The notes beneath the pieces are model-generated. The model saw only the letters and a program-made list of their open reading frames with translations. It searched no databases and had not been told where the DNA came from. Source: Bacteroidota bacterium (lineage in GTDB: Bacteria; Bacteroidota; Bacteroidia; Chitinophagales; Chitinophagaceae). From it: a DNA stretch of 64,000 nucleotides. The stretch covers positions 186,001-250,000 of the forward strand of contig CANGQJ010000001.1 of assembly GCA_947456625.1 (NCBI GenBank), written 5' to 3'. Position numbers and translations under genes: made by a program. This document shows, piece by piece, positions 44,411-53,678 of this stretch. Numbering within the stretch: position 1 is the stretch's first letter; the number at the start of each line of letters is the position of its first letter.

Positions 44411-44493
44411 TTAAGGGCGTAAACAATTGATAATTAATAATATACGTAAATATACCTTTTTTGAAATTAATATCAAAAGCAAAAATTGTTTAA

Positions 44494-44520
44494 TGTGTGT
44501 TTTTTACACACTAATTTTTT
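44494..44520 (+). promoter_or_regulatory. Inverted repeat upstream of malQ
   Basis: GTGTGT (44495-44500), T5, ACACAC (44506-44511), then TAATTTTTT. It could be a weak terminator or operator for malQ; a near -7 box TATCTTTA follows at 44520-44527. Confidence 0.35.
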
Positions 44521-44574
44521 ATCTTTAGTCGCTTGTTTATTAATTCATTACGATTGCTACGAAATTCTCTTACT

Positions 44575-47280
44575 ATGAAGTCTGTTAAAGTTAGTTTTCA
44601 TCTAAAGTATAAGACACATTTTGGTCAGGGAATTTACATTTATGGGAACCACGCCTCACTTGGCAATAACAATATTGAACAAGCAGTTCCCTTAGTTTAT
44701 TTAAACAATGACTACTGGGTTTTACATTTAAATTTTAATTCAAACGAGGTTGCAAATAAAATAGTATATCATTATTTTATTCAAAACCAAGATGGTACCA
44801 GATCCTTTGAGGCTGGTAATGATAAGTGCATTAATTTCTTAGATATTAAAACAAGCGAAATTGTAATTATAGATAGTTGGAATTTTACAGGTTATAAGGA
44901 AAATACTTTTTACACTGCTCCATTTGCTAATGTATTAATGAAAGGATCTGTAACAGAAAGTGAATCTTGTATTACCAATAAAACTACGCATGTTTTAAGG
45001 GTAAAAGCACCACTAATAGCACCAAATCATACGGTTTGTGTAATAGGGGAATCAAAAATTATTGGTGCCTGGGATTCAACTAAGGCAGTAGTTTTAAATA
45101 AAATCAAAGGAACTCAATATTTTGAACTGTGTTTTGATTCCTCAAAATGCAATTTCCCATTTGTATATAAATATGGCATTTATGATTTAGATAAAAAAGA
45201 GTTTGTTCAATTTGAGGAAGGGGACAATCGTGTTATTTATGAGCCTGTTGGAAATGATAAAATAGTAATTGTAAATGATGGTTTTTTACATTATAATGCT
45301 AATAATTGGAAAGGGGCAGGTGTTGCCATTCCTGTGTTTTCATTAAGATCCGAAAAAAGTGCTGGGGTGGGTGAATTTGCAGATATTAAATTACTGGTAG
45401 ATTGGGCCAATAAAGTAGGGCTTAAATTAATTCAAATTTTACCTATTAACGATACCACTGCAACCCATACCTGGATGGACTCTTATCCCTATGCAGCTAT
45501 CTCTGCCTTTGCATTGCATCCTATGTTTATACGACTAGAAAACATGCTGGAGGCTTCTCAAGAAAAATTATTACTACCTTATCAAAATAAAATTAAAGAA
45601 TTAAACGCAGCAGAAAATGTAGATTATGAACAGGTCATGCAATTAAAATGGGAAGTATTGCATTTGTTGTATTCTAAAAACGGGAAAGCTACATTAGCTA
45701 GTAAAGCATTTGCAGCTTATTTTGAACAAAATAAAAACTGGTTGGTTTCTTATGCTACTTTTTCGTACCTAAGAGATTTACATGGCACCGTAGATTTTAA
45801 TAATTGGCCCACCCATAACAAATACGAGGAAAAAGCAATTTCAAAATTATTAGATCCTAACGCTAAAACTTATGATGCTATTGCTTTTTTCTATTATGTT
45901 CAATTTCACTTACATCTTCAATTATTAGATGCTACTAATTATGCGCATGAAAAAGGAGTTATTGTAAAAGGGGATATTCCAATTGGGGTGTATCGTTTTG
46001 GAGCAGATGCTTGGCAAAGTCCTAATTTATTTCATATGGATATGCAAGCCGGTGCACCACCGGATGATTTTGCAGTAAGTGGTCAAAACTGGGGATTCCC
46101 CACTTACAATTGGGAGGTTATGTCGCGTGATGGTTTTGCTTGGTGGAAGTCTAGGTTTGATCAAATGAAGTTTTACTTTGAAGCATTTAGGATAGATCAT
46201 ATTTTAGGTTTCTTTAGAATTTGGAGTATTCCTATGCATGCCGTGGAAGGCATTTTAGGACATTTTGTTCCTGCCATTCCTGTTTCTATAAATGAATTAA
46301 ATGCCAAAGGAATTAAATGCGATCATTACCGATTAACGCATCCTTATATTAATGAAACCGTTTTGTTTCAAACCTTTGGTTATGACAATGATTTAATTAA
46401 AAAAGAATATTTAAAACATATTGGGGACGGACATTACGAATTACTTCCTGCCTTTAAAACCCAAAGACAGGTGGAAACATTATTTAGTGCAATGCCTCAG
46501 GACCAATGGCATGAAAAAATAAAGCATGGTTTATTTAGCTTAATAAGTAATGTGATTTTAATGGACGCCGAAAAAGCAAATCATTTTCATTTTAGATTTA
46601 ACATAGAGGCAACCAGTTCTTTTCAAAACTTGGATGCTACAACGCAGCATGCATTACGTGAACTGTATGTAGATTATTTCTTTAAACGTCAGGATGCAGC
46701 ATGGGAAAAAGAAGCAATGCAAAAATTACCAATGCTTAAGCTTTCAACCAATATGTTAATTTGTGGAGAGGACTTAGGATTGGTGCCTTCCTGCGTTCCA
46801 AATGTAATGTATCAATTAGGAATTTTAAGCTTAGAAGTGCAACGTATGCCAAAGGCAAACCATAAAACTTTTTTCCATCCCAATGACGCTCCATATTTAA
46901 GTGTAGTAACTCCAAGTTCTCACGATACAAGCACTATTAGAGGATGGTGGGAAGAGGATAGGGAAAAAACACAACAATTTTACAACCATGAAATTGGACA
47001 ATGGGGTGAAGCGCCAGTTCATTGTGAAGCTTGGATTAACAAAGCAATTTTGTTACAGCATTTATATTCGCCAGCTATGTGGGCAATTTTCCAATTACAA
47101 GATTATTTAGGTGTGGATGAAAGTATACGCCGAAGTGATCCAAACCAAGAGCGTATCAATGTTCCTGCCAATCCAAAACATTATTGGAGATACCGCATGC
47201 ATTTAAGTTTGGAGCATTTAATTCAACAAACGGCATTTAACAGTGAGTGGAATAGTGCTATCAAATCTAGTGGTCGTTAA
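44575..47280 (+). CDS. malQ: 4-alpha-glucanotransferase, DPE2-like (two CBM20 domains + GH77)
   Basis: Disproportionating enzyme that moves glucan chains between acceptors. Two N-terminal starch-binding CBM20 domains (about 1-110 and 120-235) precede the GH77 catalytic domain (about 250-901). Catalytic residues are in FRIDHILGFF (Asp), LICGEDLG (Glu) and SSHDTSTIRGWW (Asp). About 200 residues separate the first two, far more than in E. coli MalQ, matching the large insertion of plant cytosolic DPE2. The frame opens at a TTG (44533), but ATG 44575 starts the CBM20. 901 residues. Confidence 0.92.
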   Translation: MKSVKVSFHLKYKTHFGQGIYIYGNHASLGNNNIEQAVPLVYLNNDYWVLHLNFNSNEVANKIVYHYFIQNQDGTRSFEAGNDKCINFLDIKTSEIVIIDSWNFTGYKENTFYTAPFANVLMKGSVTESESCITNKTTHVLRVKAPLIAPNHTVCVIGESKIIGAWDSTKAVVLNKIKGTQYFELCFDSSKCNFPFVYKYGIYDLDKKEFVQFEEGDNRVIYEPVGNDKIVIVNDGFLHYNANNWKGAGVAIPVFSLRSEKSAGVGEFADIKLLVDWANKVGLKLIQILPINDTTATHTWMDSYPYAAISAFALHPMFIRLENMLEASQEKLLLPYQNKIKELNAAENVDYEQVMQLKWEVLHLLYSKNGKATLASKAFAAYFEQNKNWLVSYATFSYLRDLHGTVDFNNWPTHNKYEEKAISKLLDPNAKTYDAIAFFYYVQFHLHLQLLDATNYAHEKGVIVKGDIPIGVYRFGADAWQSPNLFHMDMQAGAPPDDFAVSGQNWGFPTYNWEVMSRDGFAWWKSRFDQMKFYFEAFRIDHILGFFRIWSIPMHAVEGILGHFVPAIPVSINELNAKGIKCDHYRLTHPYINETVLFQTFGYDNDLIKKEYLKHIGDGHYELLPAFKTQRQVETLFSAMPQDQWHEKIKHGLFSLISNVILMDAEKANHFHFRFNIEATSSFQNLDATTQHALRELYVDYFFKRQDAAWEKEAMQKLPMLKLSTNMLICGEDLGLVPSCVPNVMYQLGILSLEVQRMPKANHKTFFHPNDAPYLSVVTPSSHDTSTIRGWWEEDREKTQQFYNHEIGQWGEAPVHCEAWINKAILLQHLYSPAMWAIFQLQDYLGVDESIRRSDPNQERINVPANPKHYWRYRMHLSLEHLIQQTAFNSEWNSAIKSSGR

Positions 47281-47325
47281 TTATTTATTAGTAGTCATAG
47301 TTTTTAATATTGCTACTTGGTTTTG

Positions 47326-47333
47326 TATCTTCG
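47326..47333 (+). promoter_or_regulatory. Possible -7 box before the epimerase gene
   Basis: TATCTTCG, a TAnnTTcG variant, ends 14 bases before the GTG start at 47348. Confidence 0.35.
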
Positions 47334-47347
47334 TAAAAATTTAACAA

Positions 47348-48412
47348 GTGGAATTATCCTTTTGGGAACAAAAATTACCCTTTGAGTATCCCTTTACCAT
47401 TTCCAATGGTAGGACCAAAACACATCAGCATAGTTTAATGGTGCGTTTTTCATTGGGCAATTGGGAAGGATTTGGCGAGGCGCCTGCCATTGTTTATTAT
47501 AATGTTTCGGTGGAGGCTATGATGGAACAATTAGAAAAGCACCGAAAAGTAATTGAAAAATTTGCTTTAATAGATCCCGAACGTTTTTGGCATTTTTTAC
47601 ACCATTTATTTCCCAATGATCCTTTTTTAGTTTGCGCTTTGGATATGGCGGGATGGGATTTATGGGGACAAATGAAAAAGCAACCCCTACATAAATTATG
47701 GGGTACGCAATGGCCTACTACTCCTAATGAAAATAACCCGCAGCCACCCATTTGTGATTATACTTTAGGTATTGATCCTATTGAAAAAATGGTACAAAAA
47801 ATGGAAGCCCATCCTTGGCCCATTTATAAAGTTAAAGTGGGAACCGAGTATGACATTGAAATGATTACTGAGCTACGTAAACATACCGATAATCCCATTA
47901 GAGTGGATGCCAATGCGGGTTGGACCACCGAGGAAGCATTGCTTAAAATTCCTGCCTTAGCTAAATTGGGTGTTGAATTGGTGGAGCAGCCTTTGGCCAA
48001 AGACAATTGGGAAGGTATGGCACAATTAAAGCAACAAGCATTACTTCCTTTATTTGCAGACGAAAGTTGTGTAATGGAAAAAGACGTTGCAACATGTGCC
48101 AATTATTTTAATGGCATTAATATTAAACTTACAAAGTGTAGCGGACTTACACCTGCATTAAGAATGATTAAGGAGGCAAGGACACTTGGTTTAAAAGTAA
48201 TGATGGGGAGTATGAACGAGTCGGTGATTGGATCTGCTGCCATTGCTCAATTTTTACCTCAACTAGATTACGTAGATATGGATGGCCCGTTGTTAATGAC
48301 TGAATTAAATGGGGCAGGTTTAAATTATAGTTTTGAAAATGAAAATGGATGTATTGAACCCCTAATGAATTATGGCCTAGGGGTGAAATATAAACCTCCG
48401 TTTGTAAAGTAA
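47348..48412 (+). CDS. L-Ala-D/L-Glu (dipeptide) epimerase, enolase superfamily
   Basis: Enolase-superfamily enzyme of the muconate-lactonizing subgroup; the closest pattern is dipeptide epimerase of murein-peptide recycling. The KxK base motif is YKVKVG (near residue 161), metal ligands follow in DANAGWT, EQP and ADES, and the second lysine is in KLTKCSG; GSMNES is typical of the epimerases. 354 residues. The start is GTG at 47348. Dipeptide specificity is inferred. Confidence 0.82.
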   Translation: MELSFWEQKLPFEYPFTISNGRTKTHQHSLMVRFSLGNWEGFGEAPAIVYYNVSVEAMMEQLEKHRKVIEKFALIDPERFWHFLHHLFPNDPFLVCALDMAGWDLWGQMKKQPLHKLWGTQWPTTPNENNPQPPICDYTLGIDPIEKMVQKMEAHPWPIYKVKVGTEYDIEMITELRKHTDNPIRVDANAGWTTEEALLKIPALAKLGVELVEQPLAKDNWEGMAQLKQQALLPLFADESCVMEKDVATCANYFNGINIKLTKCSGLTPALRMIKEARTLGLKVMMGSMNESVIGSAAIAQFLPQLDYVDMDGPLLMTELNGAGLNYSFENENGCIEPLMNYGLGVKYKPPFVK

Positions 48413-48450
48413 ATAATGCTAGAAACTGATAGGGTATAAAATTTAGAATC

Positions 48451-49077
48451 ATGACACCAGAGCGTACCGATAAATTAATTAAAGTATTAAGTAAGCGTCA
48501 AGCCAATTTAACTGTGGTAATGGAAAATGTACAGGATCCACATAATATTTCCGCGGTGTTAAGAACCTGTGATGCGGTGGGTATTCAGGATGTGTATATT
48601 TTAACTACCAAAATACCAAGGCATAAAAAGTTTGGATATAAAAGTAGTAGTAGTGCATTAAAATGGCTTACAATTCATGAGTTTGATAATTTAGAGGAGT
48701 GTATGAGTGCAGTACGAAAAAATTTTTCAAAAATATTAACCACGCATTTGTCCAGCGATGCAGTACAGTTATATGATATTAATTTTACCGAATCGGTAGC
48801 GTTGGTATTTGGCAACGAACATGCTGGCGTAACAGACGAGTGCAGAGCACTAGCCGATGGTAATTTTATTATACCTCAAATGGGGATTATACAAAGCTTA
48901 AATATTTCGGTGGCTTGTGCGGTAAGTATTTATGAAGCCATGAGACAAAAAATGGTGGCGGGTCATTACGATCATGCAAGTTTACCTAAACAGCAAATGG
49001 ATGGATTGTTAACGCAGTGGGGTGTGGAGGAATTAACTCCTGAAACTTATGTGCCATATAAGCCTAAGCGCAAGTAA
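48451..49077 (+). CDS. trmH: tRNA (guanosine-2'-O-)-methyltransferase, SpoU/TrmH family
   Basis: SPOUT methyltransferase, probably methylating G18 of tRNA. Motif 1 is NVQDPHNISAVLRTCDAVG, motif 2 ALVFGNEHAGVT, and motif 3 IPQMGIIQSLNISVACAVSIYEAM; these form the SAM-binding knot. 208 residues with the short C-terminal tail of TrmH. The match to E. coli TrmH is collinear (for example LTHLSSDAV-like segment). Confidence 0.88.
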   Translation: MTPERTDKLIKVLSKRQANLTVVMENVQDPHNISAVLRTCDAVGIQDVYILTTKIPRHKKFGYKSSSSALKWLTIHEFDNLEECMSAVRKNFSKILTTHLSSDAVQLYDINFTESVALVFGNEHAGVTDECRALADGNFIIPQMGIIQSLNISVACAVSIYEAMRQKMVAGHYDHASLPKQQMDGLLTQWGVEELTPETYVPYKPKRK

Positions 49078-49098
49078 TTGATTATTCTTTTTTAGCAA

Positions 49099-50868
49099 TT
49101 ACATTTGCTCGGGAACCTCAATACCTAAAGCGCGCATTCCTTTTTGTAAGGTTGCTGCAGTTAAAATACCTAACTGAATTCTTAAATTTTTCTTATCCTC
49201 CGATTCGGCATTGGCAATAGAAAGTTCATTGTAAAAACTATTAAATAGTTTAGCCAAGTTAAAGGTATAAATAGCCACTTTGGAAGGGTCTAATGTTTCG
49301 GCGGCCTCGTTAATAACAGCCTGAAAATTTGAAAGCTCAATTGCTAACCCTTTTTCCAATGGTAATAATTCCGAAACAGTTAAGCTTATATCAGTACCTG
49401 TTTTTCTTAATATACTTTTAATACGCGCGTGGGTGTATTGAATAAATGGACCCGTAAATCCGTGAAAATCTATACTTTCTTCGGGATTAAAAATCATTTT
49501 CTTTTTAGGGTCTACTCTTAATAAGAAAAACTTAAGGGCACCAAGTCCAATGGTATTATAAAGTGCTGTTAATTGTGCCTCTTTAAATTCGGATACCTTG
49601 CCAAGGGATTCGGTTTTTTCTTTTGAAATTTGAATCATGGCTTCCACTAAATCATCGGCGTCCACAACAGTTCCTTCACGGCTTTTCATTTTACCGGTAG
49701 GAAGTTCCACCATGCCATAACTTAAGTGATAAATACCATCGGCTGCAGGCAATTGTAGTTTTTGACAAATTAATTTAAGTACTTTGAAGTGATAATTTTG
49801 TTCGTCACCTACCACATATATACTTGCATCGGTATTAAACTCTTTTTGTTTTACTTGTGCAAGTCCAATGTCCTGCGTTATGTATACCGAGGTACCGTCC
49901 TTACGACGTACAATTTTTTCATCTAAACCGTCTCCAGTTAAATCAATCCAAACCGAGGAGTCCTCCTTTTGGTAAAATACTTTTTTATTTAAACCCTGCT
50001 CCACTAATTCCTTTCCTAATAAATAAGTATTGCTTTCGTAATAAGTTTTTACAAAATCGGATCCTATTTTTTTATAAGTGGTATCAAAGCCTTCGTACAC
50101 CCAGCTATTCATGCGCTTCCATAAATCCATAGTGGCCGCGTCGCCTTGTTCCCATTTAAGCAACATTTCCTGTGCACCTTTTTGGATAGGGGCTTCTTTT
50201 TCGGCTTGCTCTTGAGTCATACCACCAGCAACTAGTTCGGCTACCTGGGCTTTGTAGGCGTCATTGTATTTTACATAATAGTCTCCCACAAAATGATCCC
50301 CTTTTTGATTGGTATCCGCGGGGGTAGCACCATTTGCAAATAATTGCCAAGCAATCATACTTTTACAAATATGAATGCCGCGGTCGTTTACAATACAAGT
50401 TTTAACTACTTCATTGCCTTGTAGTTTTAAAATTTCGGCAATGCTCCAACCTAAAAAGTTATTTCTTAAATGCCCTAGGTGTAATGGCTTATTGGTATTA
50501 GGGGAGGAGTACTCCACCATAATTTTTTTAGGAGTAGAAGTGGTAGATAATAAATTATTAGGAGTTGCATTTTTTATAAAGTCAAACCAAAATGCATTGC
50601 TAATAGTAAAATTTAAAAATCCTTTTACAATATTATAATTAGTAAGCACTCCTTGCATGTCCGCAATCATTGCAGCGCCTAATTCATTTCCTAAAGTATC
50701 GGGACTTTTACCTAATTGTTTTACAAAAGCAAAAAGCACAATGGTATAATCCCCCTCAAACTCGGGCTTAGTAGCATTTACTAATACTTGTTCGGGTTGT
50801 ATTTGAACACCATATAATTGTTGTATACAATTAGCGGTGGACTGTTTTAAATTGGTTATCAAATTCAT
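49099..50868 (-). CDS. argS: Arginine--tRNA ligase
   Basis: Class I synthetase. The HIGH motif is HLGHLRNN; the KMSKS position reads GKMKSREG. An N-terminal Add-1 domain (LITNLKQSTANCIQQ) and the DALR-type anticodon-binding C-terminus (FIQYTHARIKSIL to the end) are present. ATG 50868 gives the usual N-terminus; a longer frame to 50925 overlaps the gtrA start and is unlikely. 589 residues. Confidence 0.95.
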   Translation of the reverse strand: MNLITNLKQSTANCIQQLYGVQIQPEQVLVNATKPEFEGDYTIVLFAFVKQLGKSPDTLGNELGAAMIADMQGVLTNYNIVKGFLNFTISNAFWFDFIKNATPNNLLSTTSTPKKIMVEYSSPNTNKPLHLGHLRNNFLGWSIAEILKLQGNEVVKTCIVNDRGIHICKSMIAWQLFANGATPADTNQKGDHFVGDYYVKYNDAYKAQVAELVAGGMTQEQAEKEAPIQKGAQEMLLKWEQGDAATMDLWKRMNSWVYEGFDTTYKKIGSDFVKTYYESNTYLLGKELVEQGLNKKVFYQKEDSSVWIDLTGDGLDEKIVRRKDGTSVYITQDIGLAQVKQKEFNTDASIYVVGDEQNYHFKVLKLICQKLQLPAADGIYHLSYGMVELPTGKMKSREGTVVDADDLVEAMIQISKEKTESLGKVSEFKEAQLTALYNTIGLGALKFFLLRVDPKKKMIFNPEESIDFHGFTGPFIQYTHARIKSILRKTGTDISLTVSELLPLEKGLAIELSNFQAVINEAAETLDPSKVAIYTFNLAKLFNSFYNELSIANAESEDKKNLRIQLGILTAATLQKGMRALGIEVPEQM

Positions 50869-50907
50869 AAAAAAAGGTTGCGCAATGCAAAAGTAATTAA
50901 TAAAGAT

Positions 50908-50915
50908 TACCTTTG
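50908..50915 (+). promoter_or_regulatory. Bacteroidetes -7 box before gtrA-like gene
   Basis: TACCTTTG matches TAnnTTTG and ends 8 bases before the ATG at 50924, so the mRNA leader would be very short. Confidence 0.45.
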
Positions 50916-50923
50916 AGCTATTC

Positions 50924-51439
50924 ATGTTGAAACTACACGATTTTATTAGTAAACTAATCCTTGATCTAATTGATTGGGTCTATCCGCTTTTTAGGAAGTT
51001 TATGCCACTACAAACCTTTAGGTACGCAGCTTGTGGCGGGGGTAATACAGTTTTAGATATCCTAGGTTTTTTCCTTTCTTATAATTACTTATTTCACAAA
51101 ACACCTATCCACATTGGTTGGCTAACCATTAGCCCACATATTGCTTCATTTATGGTGAGTTTTTGTGTGACTTTCCCAATTGGCTTTTATTTAAGTAGAT
51201 ACGTGGTTTTTCAGGAAACGGCTGTTAAAAAAAGCGCTCAACTTTTAAAGTACTTTTTAGTAGTACTAGGGTGCATTTTATTAAACTATATATTTTTAAA
51301 ATTCTTTGTGGATTATTTAGGATGGTATGCAACACCAGCTAAAATAGCTACCACCTTTTTTGTGGTTATTTTTAGCTATACCAGTCAAAAAAATTACACT
51401 TTTAAGTCCAATCAAGCCGGTGATATTGAGGCTATTTAA
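50924..51439 (+). CDS. GtrA-family membrane protein
   Basis: 171-residue, four-helix membrane protein of the GtrA family, whose members are thought to flip or aid polyprenyl-linked sugars. LQTFRYAACGGGNTVLDILGFFLSYNYL begins the family domain, and the last helix region ends with FSYTSQKNYTF, the usual GtrA tail (W/K-x-Y-x-F). No partner glycosyltransferase is adjacent. Divergent from argS. Confidence 0.82.
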   Translation: MLKLHDFISKLILDLIDWVYPLFRKFMPLQTFRYAACGGGNTVLDILGFFLSYNYLFHKTPIHIGWLTISPHIASFMVSFCVTFPIGFYLSRYVVFQETAVKKSAQLLKYFLVVLGCILLNYIFLKFFVDYLGWYATPAKIATTFFVVIFSYTSQKNYTFKSNQAGDIEAI

Positions 51440-51548
51440 CTGCCTATTCTGCCCCTTTTTTATAATCTTATGTCAATATTGATCCTTTTTTAAGGCACAA
51501 TACTGCCAATTATGACATTTTAACACCTTGTATAGCCATAAGTCATTG

Positions 51549-51563
51549 TGGCATAATGATTGC
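51549..51563 (+). promoter_or_regulatory. Sigma-54-like promoter of dnaK
   Basis: TGGCATAATGATTGC fits the -24/-12 consensus TGGCAYRnnnnTTGC with GG and GC exactly 10 bases apart. It ends 37 bases before the dnaK ATG. No TAnnTTTG box is present. Inverted ATGTCA (51470-51475) and TGACAT (51513-51518) lie upstream, where an enhancer-binding protein could act. Confidence 0.55.
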
Positions 51564-51600
51564 GTATATACGAGTAATTAATCATTGAAAATCAATCTTT

Positions 51601-53508
51601 ATGGCAAAAATAATAGGCATTGACTTAGGTACCACAAATAGTTGTGTATCGGTTATGGAAGGTGGCGAACCAGTAGTAATCGCAAACGACGAGGGACGTA
51701 GAACCACCCCTTCGGTAGTAGCTTTTTTAAAGAACGGAGAGCGTAAGGTGGGAGATCCTGCAAAGCGTCAAGCCATCACCAACCCAGAAAACACTATTTC
51801 AAGTGTGAAGCGTTTTATGGGTCGTCGTTTTAATGAAGTAACAGAAGAGAAATCTCATTGGAGTTACAAAATTGTACAAGGCGAAAATGATACTGTACGT
51901 GTAGATATTGATGGTCGTATGTACACACCTCAAGAAATTTCTGCAATGGTTTTACAAAAGATGAAAAAAACAGCAGAAGATTATTTAGGTCAAGAAGTAA
52001 CAGAGGCCGTTATTACGGTGCCTGCATACTTTAATGATGCGCAAAGACAAGCAACTAAAGAAGCTGGTGAGATTGCTGGTTTAACTGTTCGCAGAATTGT
52101 GAACGAGCCAACAGCTGCTGCATTAGCTTATGGTTTAGATAAAAAGAATGTAGAACAAAAAATTGCTGTATTCGATTTAGGTGGTGGTACTTTCGATGTA
52201 TCTATATTGGATTTAGGAGATGGTGTATTTGAAGTAAAATCAACTAATGGTGATACACACTTAGGTGGTGATGACTTTGATAAAGTAATCATGGACTTTT
52301 TAGCAGATGAATTTAAAAAACAAGAAGCAATTGATTTAAGAAAAGATCCAATGGCTTTACAACGTTTAAAAGAAGCTGCTGAAAAAGCAAAAGTGGAATT
52401 AAGTTCTTCTACCGAAACTGAAATTAACTTACCATATATCACAGCAGTGGACGGCGTTCCAAAGCACTTAGTTTTAAAATTAACAAGAGCGAAATTTGAA
52501 TCACTTGCAGATAATTTATTTTCACGTTGTATTAAACCTTGTGAAATTGCATTAAAAGATGCAGGTTATTCCATTAGTCAAATTGACGAAGTAATTTTAG
52601 TAGGAGGATCTTCAAGAATTCCTAAAGTGCAAGAATTAGTAGAAAAGTTCTTTGGTAAAAAACCAAACCGTTCAGTGAATCCTGACGAGGTGGTTGCAAT
52701 TGGTGCAGGAATTCAAGGGGCTGTATTAACAGGTGATGTAAAAGATGTTTTATTATTAGACGTTACACCTTTAAACTTAGGTATCGAAACAATGGGTGGT
52801 GTAATGACAACAATGATTGCCTCTAACACAACTATTCCTACTAAGAAAACTGAGGTGTATTCAACAGCTAGTGACAATCAACCAGGGGTACAAATTCATG
52901 TATTACAAGGGGAGCGTCCAATGGCGAATCAAAATAAAAGTTTAGGTATGTTTAACTTGGATGGTATTCCACCAGCACCAAGAGGCGTTCCTCAAATTGA
53001 AGTAACTTTTGACATTGATGCAAACGGTATCTTAAACGTAAGCGCAAAAGATAAAGGCACTGGTAAAGAACAAAAAATTAGAATTGAAGCGGGTAGTGGT
53101 TTGACTAAGGAAGAAATTGAAAAAATGAAAGCCGAAGCAAAAGCCAACGAAGCATCTGATAAAATTGAAAAAGAAAGAGTAGAAAAATTAAACGAAGCTG
53201 ATAGCTTAATATTCCAAACCGAAAAGCAATTAAAAGAGTTTGGCGATAAAATTTCTGCAGATAAAAAAGCACCTATTGAGACTGCTTTAGCAAATTTAAA
53301 AGCGGCGCATCAAGCACAGGATGTTGCTCAAGTGAACACTGCTTTAGAAGCAATGAACACTGCTTGGACTGCTGCTAGCGAGGAAATTTACAAAGCGCAA
53401 GCCGAAGGCGCACAAGCAGGAGCTGCTCCAGGTGGGGACGCTGGTCAAGCAAACGGTGGAGCAAGTAACGATACAGTGGAAGATGCACAGTTTGAAGAAG
53501 TGAAATAA
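51601..53508 (+). CDS. dnaK: Chaperone protein DnaK (Hsp70)
   Basis: ATP-dependent protein-folding chaperone. The nucleotide-binding domain starts [19 protein letters not shown], with [14 protein letters not shown] and [13 protein letters not shown]; the substrate-binding domain follows from about residue 390, with a Gly/Ala-rich tail ending [10 protein letters not shown]. 635 residues. No dnaJ or grpE is adjacent; the J-domain gene at 56730 is a different type. It has a sigma-54-like promoter and its own terminator. Confidence 0.98.
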   Translation: MAKIIGIDLGTTNSCVSVMEGGEPVVIANDEGRRTTPSVVAFLKNGERKVGDPAKRQAITNPENTISSVKRFMGRRFNEVTEEKSHWSYKIVQGENDTVRVDIDGRMYTPQEISAMVLQKMKKTAEDYLGQEVTEAVITVPAYFNDAQRQATKEAGEIAGLTVRRIVNEPTAAALAYGLDKKNVEQKIAVFDLGGGTFDVSILDLGDGVFEVKSTNGDTHLGGDDFDKVIMDFLADEFKKQEAIDLRKDPMALQRLKEAAEKAKVELSSSTETEINLPYITAVDGVPKHLVLKLTRAKFESLADNLFSRCIKPCEIALKDAGYSISQIDEVILVGGSSRIPKVQELVEKFFGKKPNRSVNPDEVVAIGAGIQGAVLTGDVKDVLLLDVTPLNLGIETMGGVMTTMIASNTTIPTKKTEVYSTASDNQPGVQIHVLQGERPMANQNKSLGMFNLDGIPPAPRGVPQIEVTFDIDANGILNVSAKDKGTGKEQKIRIEAGSGLTKEEIEKMKAEAKANEASDKIEKERVEKLNEADSLIFQTEKQLKEFGDKISADKKAPIETALANLKAAHQAQDVAQVNTALEAMNTAWTAASEEIYKAQAEGAQAGAAPGGDAGQANGGASNDTVEDAQFEEVK

Positions 53509-53552
53509 GCGAATAGGTTTAATGCCCAATTCATTTTAAGGTTATATAAGTC

Positions 53553-53588
53553 AAAGCCTCTTATTGAATAAATAGGGGGCTTTCTTAT
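53553..53588 (+). terminator. Terminator of dnaK
   Basis: AAAGCCTC (53553-53560) pairs with GGGGCTTT (53576-53583, one G-T pair) around a partly paired AT-rich loop, then TCTTATT. Confidence 0.75.
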
Positions 53589-53678
53589 TACACAGATGGT
53601 TAAGCAAGGGGTATTTTTAATGCATATTATTGGTATATTTAAGAAAGATTTTTTTAAATGATTGCCTAATTATAATAT

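Noticed and set aside
50869-50925. N-terminal extension of argS to 50925
   Set aside because: It overlaps the gtrA-like gene start and its promoter box; ATG 50868 gives the normal ArgS N-terminus.
51494-51506. Second sigma-54-like site GGCACAATACTGC upstream of dnaK
   Set aside because: GG and GC are separated by 9 bases, one short of the fixed spacing, and the TTGC half reads CTGC.
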